Origin: Guyparkeria hydrothermalis
GTDB taxonomy: Bacteria > Pseudomonadota > Gammaproteobacteria > Halothiobacillales > Halothiobacillaceae
DNA: 64,000 nt
Direction: 5' to 3'
Assembly (NCBI RefSeq): GCF_023555385.1
Contig: NZ_JAJSED010000001.1
Location: 124,001-188,000, forward strand
Shown here piece after piece: positions 16,828 to 25,502 of this stretch. The position numbers and the translations under genes are program-made. The notes beneath the pieces were generated by a model. The model saw only the letters and a program-made list of their open reading frames with translations. It was not told the DNA's origin and did no database searches. How positions within the stretch are numbered: position 1 is the first letter of the stretch; every line of letters starts with the position of its first letter.

Positions 16828-18030
16828 GGTCGGCTTCCGAGAAAGAGATGTCACCGAGTGTATCGCCGGCAATCATATGCCGGGTGACAACGATATGACG
16901 GTATGCCCCCTCCCGCCAGCTGGCCGTCATTCACCTGGACCTGTCCGCGCAGAATCCAGCTACCAAAGCCCCAGCCCCCCTATCATCCCCGGCGCACGGA
17001 AAGCCCCGTCATCCCCGTGCACGCATCTGCCATTCCTGCTCACGACTGGTTCTGTCATGGCAGGGGCAAGTCCAGCCACTGCCGTCATTCCAGCGGCAAG
17101 GTCACCTACTGTCGTCATTCCAGCCGCAAGATCACCCACTGTCGTCATTCCCGCGCAGGCGGGAATCTAGACAACGAAGCCATCCACCCCCGTCATTCCC
17201 GCGTAAGCGGGAATCCAGAAAACGAAGTCGCACCACACTCGGTTGGCACCAAGGCAGAACACGTCCGAAAGTGCCCACTCGGATAATCAGCCGCAGAGGC
17301 TGCCCAGACCTTCCATGGATCCCCGCATCCGCGGGAATGACGGCCCTTTTGGACGGTGAGGACAAGTAGCGTTGGTGGTGCTCCGTCGCTCGTCATGAAA
17401 GCCCCGATCAAACACGGGCGGGAAAGAGGAAGCCAACGGATCGGAAAGATGAACCAGGAGTAACCATCTCCCGTCGTTCCCGCGCACGCGGGAACCCAAC
17501 GATCGAAGCCATCCCAGCACCGTCACCCCCGCCCGCGATAGGAGGGCGAACCCGCAACCGAAGCCACCCCAGCCTGTCGCCCCGCAAAAGCATGTCCCCA
17601 TGAAAACGGGGGACGGGAATCCAGGGATCGAAGCCATCCCCGTCCCCCGTCATTCCCGCGTAGGCGGGGATCCAGTGAACGAACCCGCCTCACGCCCGGC
17701 CGGCAATAACGCAGGAGATGTCCCGAAGTGCCCGCCTAAAGAACCAACAGGAGCGGCCTTGTGAGCCCCTCCATGGATCCCCCCGTTACCCGTCATTCCC
17801 GCGCAAGCGGGAAACCAGTGAACGAACCCGCCCCGTCCCGACGTGCCTGCCTACAGAGTCAACAGAACCGGCCTCGTCAGCCCTTCCATGGATCCCCGCG
17901 TTCGCGGGAATGACGATATCGGGGAACACGAATGTTGCCTATGCAACCCCTGACCAAGGCGTTCTGCCCACCTCAAACCCGCATCACTGTGCCACCCGGG
18001 CATAAAACAAAAAATTTTTCACCCAAAAAC
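16828..18030. repeat. 1.2-kb spacer filled with palindromic repeats (seven copies) and tandem repeats
   Basis: No gene is supported here. Seven 20-bp palindromes of the ATTCCC-N8-GGGAAT type occur at 17147-17166, 17195-17214, 17319-17338 (reverse), 17476-17495, 17652-17671, 17795-17814 and 17892-17911 (reverse). The pairs 17195/17319 and 17795/17892 are inverted doublets with centres 124 and 97 bp apart. The sequence between doublets is itself repeated: a block ending CCATGGATCCCC occurs near 17310-17324, 17770-17782 and 17885-17897 with related flanks. This points to local duplication of a larger unit. Confidence 0.85.
17051..17150. repeat. 30-bp tandem direct repeat, about three and a third units
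   Basis: Units of 30 bp at 17081-17110 and 17111-17140 are nearly identical. Each begins GYCGTCATTCCAGC and ends CACCYACT. A more diverged unit precedes them at 17051-17080. The array runs directly into the palindrome at 17147, whose left arm replaces the next unit. Confidence 0.75.
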
Positions 18031-18057
18031 TAAAGCTCCGGCAAATACCGCCGATAA
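18031..18057 (+). promoter_or_regulatory. Sigma-28 (FliA) promoter of fliC
   Basis: TAAAGCTC (18031-18038) and GCCGATAA (18050-18057) are separated by 11 bp. This is the consensus sigma-28 layout with a perfect -10 box, 64 bp before the flagellin start. Confidence 0.92.
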
Positions 18058-18121
18058 CGGAACCGTAGCCAAGAGCAAATCGCCCCATTTCCGGGGCACC
18101 GTCCGAAGAGGAGACGACATC

Positions 18122-19624
18122 ATGGTAATGGGTGTAAACACGAACATCATGGCCCTGAACGCGCAGCGTCAACTGGGCTCTACGCAAAATGAGATGCAGA
18201 CCGCCATGGAGCGTCTGTCCTCCGGTCTGCGTATCAACAGCGCTGCTGATGACGCTGCAGGTCTGGCAATCGCTGACCGCATGACGTCTCAAATCCGTGG
18301 TTTGAACCAAGCGGTGCGCAATGCCAACGATGGCATCTCGCTTTCTCAGACTGCCGAAGGGGCGATGCAGGAATCGTCCAACATTCTTCAGCGCATGCGG
18401 GAACTGGCCATTCAGTCGGCGAACGATTCCAACTCTGATACCGACCGAGCCAACTTGCAGAAAGAGGTGTCTCAGCTTCAGCAGGAGCTGAATCGAATTT
18501 CTGAGACCACCACGTTCAACGGGAAAAACATCCTGGACGGCTCCTTTACGTCATCCAAGTTCCAGGTAGGTTCGAATGCGAACGAAACTATCAATGTGTC
18601 GATTGGTAGCACCTCAGCACTTGACATGGGTGCTTACCAGCAAGGCACGCAAACCAACATTGGTGGCCTTGCGGTAGCCCAGGATATCTCGGGTGGTAAT
18701 GGTGTGGCCGGCGGTGACCTGACGATCAATGGCGCCAGTGGCACAGGCACCTATACCGTGGGTGACGGCGTATCTGCGAAAACCATCGCAGAGGGTGTTA
18801 ATGGTTTGACCGGTTCTACAGGTGTCAGTGCGACTGCATCCACTGAGGTGACTGTTGGTTCGCTCTCAGCGGCCGGCACTGTGACCTTCGACCTGTCTTC
18901 CTCCAACGGTGAGTCCGCAGTAACGATCTCAACGGGCATTGCAGACACAAGCGATCTGTCCAACCTGGCTTCGGCTATCAATGACCGTACCGCGCAAACT
19001 GGGATTACCGCGACGCTGAGCGCCGATAAAGCAAGTATCGAACTCGCCAATGACAAGGGCGAGGACATCAACATTGAAAACTTCGTCCATAGTGGTGACA
19101 ACGGTGAGACCCTAGACGTTGGTTCGGTATCTTTGACCGGGCCTTCAGGTGGCACCGTGGCGGCTTCCCCTGCAGGCGATAGCGTTGTAGTGGGTGGTCA
19201 AGTTGAATTTGAGTCAAGTGGTAGCTTCAGTGTGGCATCGGCCGTTGCTGCGGGGACAGAGAATGTACTGACCGCCACGGGTGGAGCAACCACTATCGCT
19301 GGCTCGCTGTCCTCGGTTGCTCAGGTGGATATTTCGAGCCGAAGCGGCTCTAATGATGCGATCTCTGTGATCGACAAGGCCCTGAGTTTTATTTCCGAGG
19401 AGCGCGCATCGTTGGGTGCCGTCCAGAACCGCCTCGAATCGACCATCAGCAACCTGCAGAATGTGTCGGAGAACGTCAGCGCCGCCCGTTCCCAGATCCA
19501 GGACGCGGACTTTGCGAAGGAGACCTCCAACCTGAGCCGCTCCCAGATCCTTCAGCAGGCTGGCACCGCAATGCTGTCGCAGGCCAACGCTGCTCAGCAG
19601 AACGTACTGAGCCTGCTCGGCTAA
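18122..19624 (+). CDS. fliC: Flagellin
   Basis: Filament subunit of the flagellum, exported by the flagellar type III system. The conserved N-terminal D0/D1 region ([35 protein letters not shown]) and C-terminal D1/D0 region ([33 protein letters not shown], ending LSLLG) flank a variable, Ser/Thr/Gly-rich centre (about residues 175-400). At 500 aa it is mid-sized. The ATG at 18122 has an AGGAG box at ideal distance; MGVNTN at 18128 is an alternative. It is read from a sigma-28 promoter and leads the operon of filament genes. Confidence 0.97.
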   Translation: MVMGVNTNIMALNAQRQLGSTQNEMQTAMERLSSGLRINSAADDAAGLAIADRMTSQIRGLNQAVRNANDGISLSQTAEGAMQESSNILQRMRELAIQSANDSNSDTDRANLQKEVSQLQQELNRISETTTFNGKNILDGSFTSSKFQVGSNANETINVSIGSTSALDMGAYQQGTQTNIGGLAVAQDISGGNGVAGGDLTINGASGTGTYTVGDGVSAKTIAEGVNGLTGSTGVSATASTEVTVGSLSAAGTVTFDLSSSNGESAVTISTGIADTSDLSNLASAINDRTAQTGITATLSADKASIELANDKGEDINIENFVHSGDNGETLDVGSVSLTGPSGGTVAASPAGDSVVVGGQVEFESSGSFSVASAVAAGTENVLTATGGATTIAGSLSSVAQVDISSRSGSNDAISVIDKALSFISEERASLGAVQNRLESTISNLQNVSENVSAARSQIQDADFAKETSNLSRSQILQQAGTAMLSQANAAQQNVLSLLG

Positions 19625-19637
19625 TCCGGGCCCACCC

Positions 19638-19664
19638 GATGACGCCCAGGGAACGGGCGTCATC
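19638..19664 (+). other. Hairpin between fliC and flaG
   Basis: A perfect 10-bp stem (GATGACGCCC with GGGCGTCATC) closes a 7-nt loop, with no T run behind it. It probably protects the abundant fliC message at its 3' end while allowing lower read-through into flaG, a common arrangement. Confidence 0.65.
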
Positions 19665-19684
19665 GCCTGAGTAAAGGAGGTGGC

Positions 19685-20083
19685 ATGATGAGCTCTGAAT
19701 CCACCATCTCAGATGCCCTTGGCAAGATGCCAAGCCTTTATCCCAGCGCTCGCGCGGCTTCGGCCGGCGAGCGCTCTTCTGTGTCCGGGCCATCCGTTTC
19801 GGCAAGCAATTTGCAGGGCATTCGGCCCCGCAACGAGTCTAATGAGGCGAATGGTCTGGACCGGGAAGCGCTGGAGGCCAAGCTGGCCGAGCTCGAAGAG
19901 CTGGTCCAGTCGCGCCAGCGCGACCTGTCCTTTTCGGTCGATGACGACACGGGTCGCACGGTCGTCAAGGTAATCAACGCGCGGACCGACGAGGTCGTGC
20001 GCCAGATTCCGTCCGAGGAGATCCTGTCGATCGCCCGGCGGATCGAGAACGGGGAGGGGGGCATGCTCGAGCTCGAGGCTTGA
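19685..20083 (+). CDS. flaG: FlaG family flagellar protein
   Basis: A small protein (132 aa) of polar flagellar systems. FlaG affects filament length in Vibrio and Pseudomonas relatives. The C-terminal domain is typical: LSFSVDDDTGRTVVKVIN followed by VVRQIPSEEIL. The N-terminal half is low-complexity and linker-like. Two adjacent ATGs (19685 and 19688) follow a strong AGGAGG at 19675-19680; the second has the better spacing. It lies between fliC and fliD as in many polar-flagellated gammaproteobacteria. Confidence 0.93.
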   Translation: MMSSESTISDALGKMPSLYPSARAASAGERSSVSGPSVSASNLQGIRPRNESNEANGLDREALEAKLAELEELVQSRQRDLSFSVDDDTGRTVVKVINARTDEVVRQIPSEEILSIARRIENGEGGMLELEA

Positions 20084-20131
20084 GCAGTATCCCCACAAGC
20101 TGGCATTACACGGTAATTGAGGTAACACGAC

Positions 20132-21553
20132 ATGGCGATCACCAGTACCGGCATTGGTTCCGGCATTGATGTAGGCGGCATCGTCAGCCAATTGGTTGCC
20201 GCGGAAGGCCAGCCTGCCCGCAATCGCCTGGATCGGCGCGAAGCGCAGACCCAGGCAACCATTTCCGCGTTGGGGGGGCTCAAAAGTGCCCTCAATGAGT
20301 TCCAGAGCGCGCTGGGCGCCCTCAAGGACTTGGACTCGTTCCAGGCCCGCAAGGCGACTAGCGGCGATTCGTCGATCTTCACCGCCACGGCGGACGAGAC
20401 CGCCAGTGCCGGCAGCTACCAGATCGAGGTGGCGCAACTCGCACAGGGTCAGAAACAGGCGAGCGGTTACTTTGCCTCGGCGGATGCGACGGTCGGCACC
20501 GGCACGCTCACGTTCGATGTCGGTGGCAATAGCTTCGATATCACCGTCGATGCGTCCAACAACACGCTGGCCGGCATCCGCGATGCGATCAACGCTTCGC
20601 CGGACAACACCGGTGTGACGGCGACGACTGTCAATGTCGATGACCCGAACAATCCGGGGAGTACGGTCAGCCGGTTGATTCTGACCGCCGATAAGCCCGG
20701 CGAAGCCAATGCCGTCACAGTTTCCGCGACCGACGACGACGGCACGAACGCCGATGCGGCGGGCCTGTCGCAACTCTCCACCGCCTCCGGCGAGCTGGAT
20801 CTGCTGGAGCAAGCCCAGGACGCGATCATCCGCATCGACGGGCAGAACGTGACCCGTTCGAGCAACAGCATCAACGATGCCATCGACGGCGTGACATTGG
20901 AGCTAAAGAAATCCGATCTCGGGTCGACAAATACCTTGGATGTGGCGCTGAACACCGGCGCGGTGAAGAGCAAGGTGGAAAGCTTCATCAAGGCCTATAA
21001 CGGCCTGGCGCAGACGACCAACCAGCTCTCCTCCTACGACCCGGAAACGGGGCGGGCCGGTGCGCTCCAAGGGGATTCAACCCTGCGGACGGTCAGCAGC
21101 CAGATCCGACGGGAGATGAGTGACACGGTCGACGGCATCAATGGTGTCTTCGACAACCTGGCCACCATCGGTGTCGAGACGCAGCGTGACGGCACGCTCA
21201 AGCTCGACGGCGCACAACTCGACGAGGCGATGGAAGCGGACTTCGATGCCATCGGCCAGATGTTCGCCTCCGATGACGGCTACGCCACGCGACTGGACGC
21301 ATTGGTCGACAACTATGTGGGGTTCAACGGGATTCTGGACAGCCGGACGCAGAGCCTGAACAACCGCATTGATGACATCAATGACCAGCGCGAGGATTTG
21401 AGTCGCCGGCTGTCGAGTCTTGAATCCCGCCTGTTGGCGGAATTCAACGCGATGGACCAGATCGTCGGGCAGCTGAACTCGACCGGAAGCTACCTCTCCC
21501 AGCAGTTGAGCAACCTGCCGTTCAATAACCTGGCAGGCGGCAACAAGAAATAA
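20132..21553 (+). CDS. fliD: Flagellar hook-associated protein 2 (filament cap)
   Basis: Forms the cap that folds flagellin at the filament tip. The 473-aa protein has the FliD N-terminal domain (GIGSGIDVGGIVSQLVAAE), a variable central domain, and the FliD C-terminal domain (VKSKVESFIKAYNGLAQTTNQL). A terminal coiled coil follows, with IDDINDQREDLSRRL near residue 415 and FNAMDQIVGQLNSTGSYL near the end. It follows flaG by 48 bp and precedes the chaperone gene fliS by 31 bp. Confidence 0.95.
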   Translation: MAITSTGIGSGIDVGGIVSQLVAAEGQPARNRLDRREAQTQATISALGGLKSALNEFQSALGALKDLDSFQARKATSGDSSIFTATADETASAGSYQIEVAQLAQGQKQASGYFASADATVGTGTLTFDVGGNSFDITVDASNNTLAGIRDAINASPDNTGVTATTVNVDDPNNPGSTVSRLILTADKPGEANAVTVSATDDDGTNADAAGLSQLSTASGELDLLEQAQDAIIRIDGQNVTRSSNSINDAIDGVTLELKKSDLGSTNTLDVALNTGAVKSKVESFIKAYNGLAQTTNQLSSYDPETGRAGALQGDSTLRTVSSQIRREMSDTVDGINGVFDNLATIGVETQRDGTLKLDGAQLDEAMEADFDAIGQMFASDDGYATRLDALVDNYVGFNGILDSRTQSLNNRIDDINDQREDLSRRLSSLESRLLAEFNAMDQIVGQLNSTGSYLSQQLSNLPFNNLAGGNKK

Positions 21554-21584
21554 CTCGGCCTGACCTGAAAAGAGGGGAAACGCC

Positions 21585-22016
21585 ATGTACGCCAATGCCG
21601 CATTCGGTGCCCAGCAATACGCCAACGTCGGGGTGCGCTCCGGCATCGAGGATGCCTCGCCGCACCGCCTGATCCAGATGCTGTTCGAAGGCGGCCTGCA
21701 GCGCCTTGCCACCGCCAAGGGTGCCATGCAGCGCGAGGACCGCGCCGCCAAGGGCGAACAGCTCGGCAAGGCTATCGGTATTATCGGTGGGCTGCGCGAG
21801 TCCCTTGACCCGGAGGCCGGCGAGCTCTCCGCGAACCTTGAAAACTTGTACGCCTACATGCAGCGTCGCCTGCTGGAAGCGAACATCGAATCCAGCATCG
21901 AGAAGGTCGAGGAAGTCTCCGGCCTGCTGCGCGACATCAAGGAAGCCTGGGACGGCATCGCCCCGGAACAGGTCAGCAACAAGGCCGAGTCCGATGACGT
22001 TCGCCAATCTGCCTGA
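21585..22016 (+). CDS. fliS: Flagellin export chaperone FliS
   Basis: A cytoplasmic chaperone that binds the flagellin C-terminus and prevents early polymerisation. The 143-aa helical protein has the family's SPHRLIQMLFEGGLQRL and the later EEVSGLLRDIKEAWDGI. The ATG follows a GAGGGG box. It overlaps fliT at its 3' end by 23 bp. Confidence 0.95.
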   Translation: MYANAAFGAQQYANVGVRSGIEDASPHRLIQMLFEGGLQRLATAKGAMQREDRAAKGEQLGKAIGIIGGLRESLDPEAGELSANLENLYAYMQRRLLEANIESSIEKVEEVSGLLRDIKEAWDGIAPEQVSNKAESDDVRQSA

Positions 22017-22317
22017 GAAGGCGCAGAACCTGTTGGCCGTCAGCCAAGGCATGCTGGCCTCGGCCAAGGCGGATGACTGGGAAGCGGTGATCGAGGCGGA
22101 GGAAATCCGCCGCCCGATGATCGACGAGGTCGTCGCCCAGGGTGCGCCCAACGATGCGCCACCGGCTGACTGGATGCGTGAACTGCTCGAGGAGCTGCAG
22201 ACCCTCAACGACCGCGTGGTCGAGCTGGGCGAGGAGCGCAAGGCACAGATTCGTAGCGAGATCAGTGAGGTGCAGACCGGCAGCAAGGCCGTGAAGGCCT
22301 ACGACCCGGAGCGGTGA
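21994..22317 (+). CDS. fliT: FliT-like flagellar chaperone
   Basis: A 107-aa all-helical cytoplasmic protein immediately after fliS, in the position where FliT (chaperone of the FliD cap) is found. Sequence: an N-terminal helix around EKAQNLLAVSQGMLASA, then DWEAVIEAEEIRRPMI, then two amphipathic helices. FliT proteins are poorly conserved, so the assignment rests on length, helicity, the DWE motif and position. The ATG at 21994 lies inside fliS in another frame, a 23-bp overlap indicating translational coupling. Confidence 0.78.
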   Translation: MTFANLPEKAQNLLAVSQGMLASAKADDWEAVIEAEEIRRPMIDEVVAQGAPNDAPPADWMRELLEELQTLNDRVVELGEERKAQIRSEISEVQTGSKAVKAYDPER

Positions 22318-22342
22318 TGCTTGCCGATTGTTCGTAATTGAG

Positions 22343-22370
22343 AAAGGGGCCATTGGGCCCCTTTGTTGTT
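22343..22370 (+). terminator. Intrinsic terminator of the fliC-fliT operon
   Basis: The stem AAAGGGGCC (22343-22351) pairs with GGCCCCTTT (22356-22364) around a 4-nt loop, followed by GTTGTT. It lies 25 bp after the fliT stop. Confidence 0.85.
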
Positions 22371-22404
22371 CCTGCGTTCCCGGGGAGGCGGTGGCTCCGT
22401 TCAC

Positions 22405-22557
22405 TGGATTCCCGCTTGTGCGGGAATGACGACCTTTTACGTTTCAACCAAACCGTCAAACCAGCGGCTCCGATCAATCTGATCAGGAACGAGGTGGCGC
22501 GCCATATTGACGTCGGCGCTACCACCTGACCGTCATTCCCGCGCAAGCGGGAATCCA
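22405..22557. repeat. Inverted doublet of 20-bp palindromes, GIY-YIG 3' side
   Basis: Copies at 22408-22427 (reverse) and 22535-22554 (forward) have centres 127 bp apart. The second copy ends 41 bp from the stop codon of the GIY-YIG gene. The interior does not look like a gene. Confidence 0.85.
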
Positions 22558-22595
22558 GCCCGGCCTTCGGTTGGCAACAAAGGCTGAAGGTCGCA

Positions 22596-22883
22596 TCAAA
22601 CGACGGAGTCATGCAAATCCCGCCAGTCGGGATTGAAGGCCTCGATCAATTCGATCTTCCATACCCGCCGCCACTTCTTGATTGCCTTCTCCCGGGCAAT
22701 GGCGCCTTCCATGGTCGGGTGGGTTTCGTACCAAACGAGGGTGTGCACGCCATAGCGGCTGGTGAAGCCTTCTACCAGATCGTTCTGGTGCTGCCAGACG
22801 CGTTGTGGGAGGTTGCTGGTCACGCCCACATAAAGCGTGCCGTTGCGTCGGCTGGCGAGGAGGTAGACGCAGGGTTGTTTCAT
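22596..22883 (-). CDS. GIY-YIG nuclease domain protein, 95 aa
   Basis: A small stand-alone GIY-YIG endonuclease-fold protein. The motif appears as CVYLLASRRNGTLYVGVT (VYL in place of GIY, YVG in place of YIG). The catalytic Arg lies in LPQRVWQHQ, and the Glu in HPTMEGAIAREKAIKKWRR. It has no DNA-binding extension, so it is not a classical homing nuclease; the substrate is unknown. The gene is bracketed by inverted doublets of the palindromic repeat on both sides (ending 41 bp and beginning 93 bp away). This raises the possibility that nuclease and repeat are functionally linked, which is inference. Confidence 0.9.
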   Translation of the reverse strand: MKQPCVYLLASRRNGTLYVGVTSNLPQRVWQHQNDLVEGFTSRYGVHTLVWYETHPTMEGAIAREKAIKKWRRVWKIELIEAFNPDWRDLHDSVV

Positions 22884-22973
22884 TCCTTTGAAACTCCTGG
22901 TCGGGTTGAATAGGGAGCGGGAGCTTTCCGTGCTCCCCTGAGATTACTGGGTTGCTCCGGTAGCTTCGTTTTC

Positions 22974-23126
22974 TGGATTCCCGCTTTCGCGGGAATGACG
23001 ATCAGGGGGCATGATCGAGCACGGCGTAAACGGCAGACCGATACGCTCTCTTTAATCGGAGCCCGCCCCTTCGAAGTGCTGTGTCCAACCTCAAGAAACC
23101 GTCATTCCCGCGGACGCGGGAATCCA
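22974..23126. repeat. Inverted doublet of 20-bp palindromes, GIY-YIG 5' side
   Basis: Copies at 22977-22996 (reverse) and 23104-23123 (forward) have centres 127 bp apart, the same spacing as the doublet on the other side of the GIY-YIG gene. Both lie in the 318-bp spacer before the KPR-like gene. Nothing else was seen in the spacer. Confidence 0.85.
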
Positions 23127-23201
23127 GGAAGCCGTCGCTGACCGATCATCGTTCGACCCTAAATAACAGTACGGCCGCATGGCAGTCTCAACCTTGGGCG
23201 C

Positions 23202-23981
23202 TCAGCGGTGTTTGTCAGCAATCGCCTTGATCGCCGGCATATCTACGCCCAGTTCTCCTGCCTGAGCCAACGCCCGCGCCATCCGCTGTGGTGCTGAACG
23301 TCCCATGCACTGGTGTTGCGGGTCGCCGTCGAAGCCGCGCACCATGCCGTCGATCAGTCGCTGGTGGTCCAATGACCGCCCGACTTTCGCTTCCTGCAGC
23401 CTGATGACGTCAGCGGCGGTATCACGCGCCAGCTGCTGGTGGTTGGACCAGAGGTGCTCCACGTCGCCGCCGGTCTCGAGCCCGGCGATGTTGGTGGTCA
23501 GGATGTAGACGTTCTTGATAGCCAGCTCTTCGAGCATCTCGTCGGCATCGTCGACGCGGTGGGCCGGGATATCGAGCGACTGCATCGCCTGAACGAGCGC
23601 CTCGGCCTTCGGGCCGTGCACCGGCGAGGAAACGAGCGGCTTGACCGGCTTGCCCGGTTTCTTTTCGAACCAGATCGAAGCGACGGTCGGGGTCTCGATG
23701 CCGTGCTTGCGCCAGTCGCCGGGCAGCAGCTCGTTCTGTATCAGGACCAGGCGGTTGAACCAGACGCTCGGGATCTGTTCGAGCACCGGGTCGAGGTCCT
23801 TCTCACCGACGGCGACCAACAGGCCGTCGAGATCGGGTTTTGCCGCCAGGGCGGTCGCGATGTCGGTCTCGCGGCCGATCGGGAAGACCGGGTGGCCAGT
23901 CTTCAACAGGCCATGGGCGAGCACGCCGCCGATCTCGCCGGCGCCGATCACGCCCCATTCGGTGGCAAACGGCTGGGTCAT
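23202..23981 (-). CDS. NAD(P)-binding protein related to ketopantoate reductase, function unknown
   Basis: A 259-aa protein starting with a Rossmann dinucleotide motif (WGVIGAGEIGGVLAHGL). The two-domain outline resembles ketopantoate reductase/ApbA proteins: an N-terminal nucleotide domain, then a helical C-terminal half. The family's catalytic Lys and Glu are not obvious, and several stretches (VASIWFEKKPGKPVKPLVSS) are unfamiliar, so I do not assign pantothenate synthesis. It begins 10 bp after roxA on the same strand with a GGAG box overlapping the gap, so the two form an operon. Confidence 0.6.
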   Translation of the reverse strand: MTQPFATEWGVIGAGEIGGVLAHGLLKTGHPVFPIGRETDIATALAAKPDLDGLLVAVGEKDLDPVLEQIPSVWFNRLVLIQNELLPGDWRKHGIETPTVASIWFEKKPGKPVKPLVSSPVHGPKAEALVQAMQSLDIPAHRVDDADEMLEELAIKNVYILTTNIAGLETGGDVEHLWSNHQQLARDTAADVIRLQEAKVGRSLDHQRLIDGMVRGFDGDPQHQCMGRSAPQRMARALAQAGELGVDMPAIKAIADKHR

Positions 23982-23991
23982 GAATCTCTCC

Positions 23992-25194
23992 TCAGTCTTG
24001 TTCGTCTTCGTCGGGGATCAGCAGCTGCCCCGCGGTCAGGATCTTCTCCAGCAGGATGCGCGCGCTGGCATTGCTGGCCCGCTCGGCCAGCGCCTCGCCC
24101 TCCACAACGATGTGCTGGCTGAGGAAGCGCGCCAGCGGCAGGCTTTCGGCATCCAGTTCGTGGCTCTGGCCGTCGATGCACAGCCGCCCCGGGTCGTCGC
24201 CGGCCGGTTCCAGCAGCAGCCAGCGCGAGGCCGGGGTACGCTGCAGTTCGGCGACCTCGTTCAGGTGGTCGAGGATGCCCGCGATCTCTTCCTCGTGATA
24301 GCGCGGGTAGAGCGCAGCATGGTCGACCGGGCGCTCGGTCAGGGTCTCGGCGATCAGACGGTCGACGAGACTGTCGTCCGTAGCCATCGCCTCGAGCACC
24401 CACTGGCGCAACCGTTCGCGGGTCGCTACGGGCAGCTCACCCGGATTCTCGGCCGGTGTCAGGTCGGGGTCACGGTAGCGGTCTTCCGTGGCCACCGTGG
24501 CGAGCCGGTCGCAGACGCCGCCGACGAGATCCGCCTGGGTGGGGGCGCGGAAGCCGACCGAATAGGTCATGCAGTCGTCCAGCGCCACACCGTGGTGCGG
24601 GATGCCCGGCGGCAGGTAGAGCATGTCGCCCGGCTCGAGCACCCACTCGTCCGTCGGGGTGAAGTCGGTGAGGATGCGCACGTCCAGCCCTTCGCGATAG
24701 GCCGTGTGCACCGGCGGGTTCTCGATCTGCCAGCGGCGCCGACCGTGGGCCTGGAGCAGGAAGACGTCGTAGTCGTCGATGTGCGCGCCGACCGAGCCGC
24801 CCGGCGGGGCGTAGGAGATCATCAGGTCGTCGATGCGCCAGTCGGGCACGAAACGGAAGCGCTCGACGATCTCCATCAGCTCGGGGATCAGCTTTTCGCA
24901 GTCGGTGACCAGCAGCGAGTAGCCGTCCTCGGGCAGGGCGCGGAAGTCGTCTTCGCTGAACGGCCCCATTTTCAGTTGCCAGTCGCGCTCCTCGCCGTGC
25001 TCGAGGATCAGGCGCGACGGGGCATCAGCCTCGCAGGCAAGCCCGGCCAGTTCCTCGGGGGCGAGCGGGCTCTCGAAGCCCGGGATGGCCCCTCGGATCA
25101 GGACCGGTTTTTTCTGCCAGTAGTCGCGGAGAAAGGTCTCGACGGAGAGTTCTCCGAGCACATGGTCGATGGTGGTGTGCGTCGAACCGGGCAT
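23992..25194 (-). CDS. roxA: JmjC-type ribosomal oxygenase, RoxA/YcfD-like
   Basis: An Fe(II)/2-oxoglutarate dioxygenase; the E. coli enzyme hydroxylates an arginine of ribosomal protein L16. At 400 aa it has the bacterial ROX length. The metal-binding His and Asp are in GGSVGAHIDDYDVFLLQ, and the second His is in LPPGIPHHGVA. The C-terminal part forms the dimerisation and winged-helix region of the family. The start at 25194 has an AGGGA box. Upstream lies another palindrome doublet. Confidence 0.92.
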   Translation of the reverse strand: MPGSTHTTIDHVLGELSVETFLRDYWQKKPVLIRGAIPGFESPLAPEELAGLACEADAPSRLILEHGEERDWQLKMGPFSEDDFRALPEDGYSLLVTDCEKLIPELMEIVERFRFVPDWRIDDLMISYAPPGGSVGAHIDDYDVFLLQAHGRRRWQIENPPVHTAYREGLDVRILTDFTPTDEWVLEPGDMLYLPPGIPHHGVALDDCMTYSVGFRAPTQADLVGGVCDRLATVATEDRYRDPDLTPAENPGELPVATRERLRQWVLEAMATDDSLVDRLIAETLTERPVDHAALYPRYHEEEIAGILDHLNEVAELQRTPASRWLLLEPAGDDPGRLCIDGQSHELDAESLPLARFLSQHIVVEGEALAERASNASARILLEKILTAGQLLIPDEDEQD

Positions 25195-25300
25195 GGCCGT
25201 TTCCCTGCGTTTGGATAGGTGAGGGGAAGTCTAACGGATAAGGCGGAGCGGGGTAGAGTGGTCGGGCGGGAGCAAACATGGTCAGGTGGCCACCCCACTC

Positions 25301-25443
25301 GTCATTCCCGCGAATGCGGGAATCCACGGGCACGTGGTCCGGGCTACCCGTCGAGCCAGGCCCTGGCGGTGACTTTGGAGGAAGGGGTCCTTCGTCCATT
25401 CTGCGGCTTCGATTTCTGGATTCCCGCGTTCGCGGGAATGACG
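25301..25443. repeat. Inverted doublet of 20-bp palindromes upstream of roxA
   Basis: Copies at 25304-25323 (forward) and 25420-25439 (reverse) have centres 116 bp apart. They occupy the spacer between the roxA start and the sqr terminator. The 25195-25502 stretch holds no other feature I can support. Confidence 0.85.
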
Positions 25444-25502
25444 CCTGTTGGGTGCGGGTGTGTCTCGCCGTAAATTGGCGCATGCTAGGTTGTGAACTGC
25501 CG

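Noticed and set aside
16828-18030. CRISPR array upstream of fliC
   Set aside because: The repeats are palindromic, occur in both orientations, have irregular spacing and no unique spacer sets, and no cas genes are present.
22596-22883. Homing endonuclease in an intron or intein
   Set aside because: The protein is a minimal stand-alone GIY-YIG domain in a spacer between host genes; no intron structure or split gene is present.
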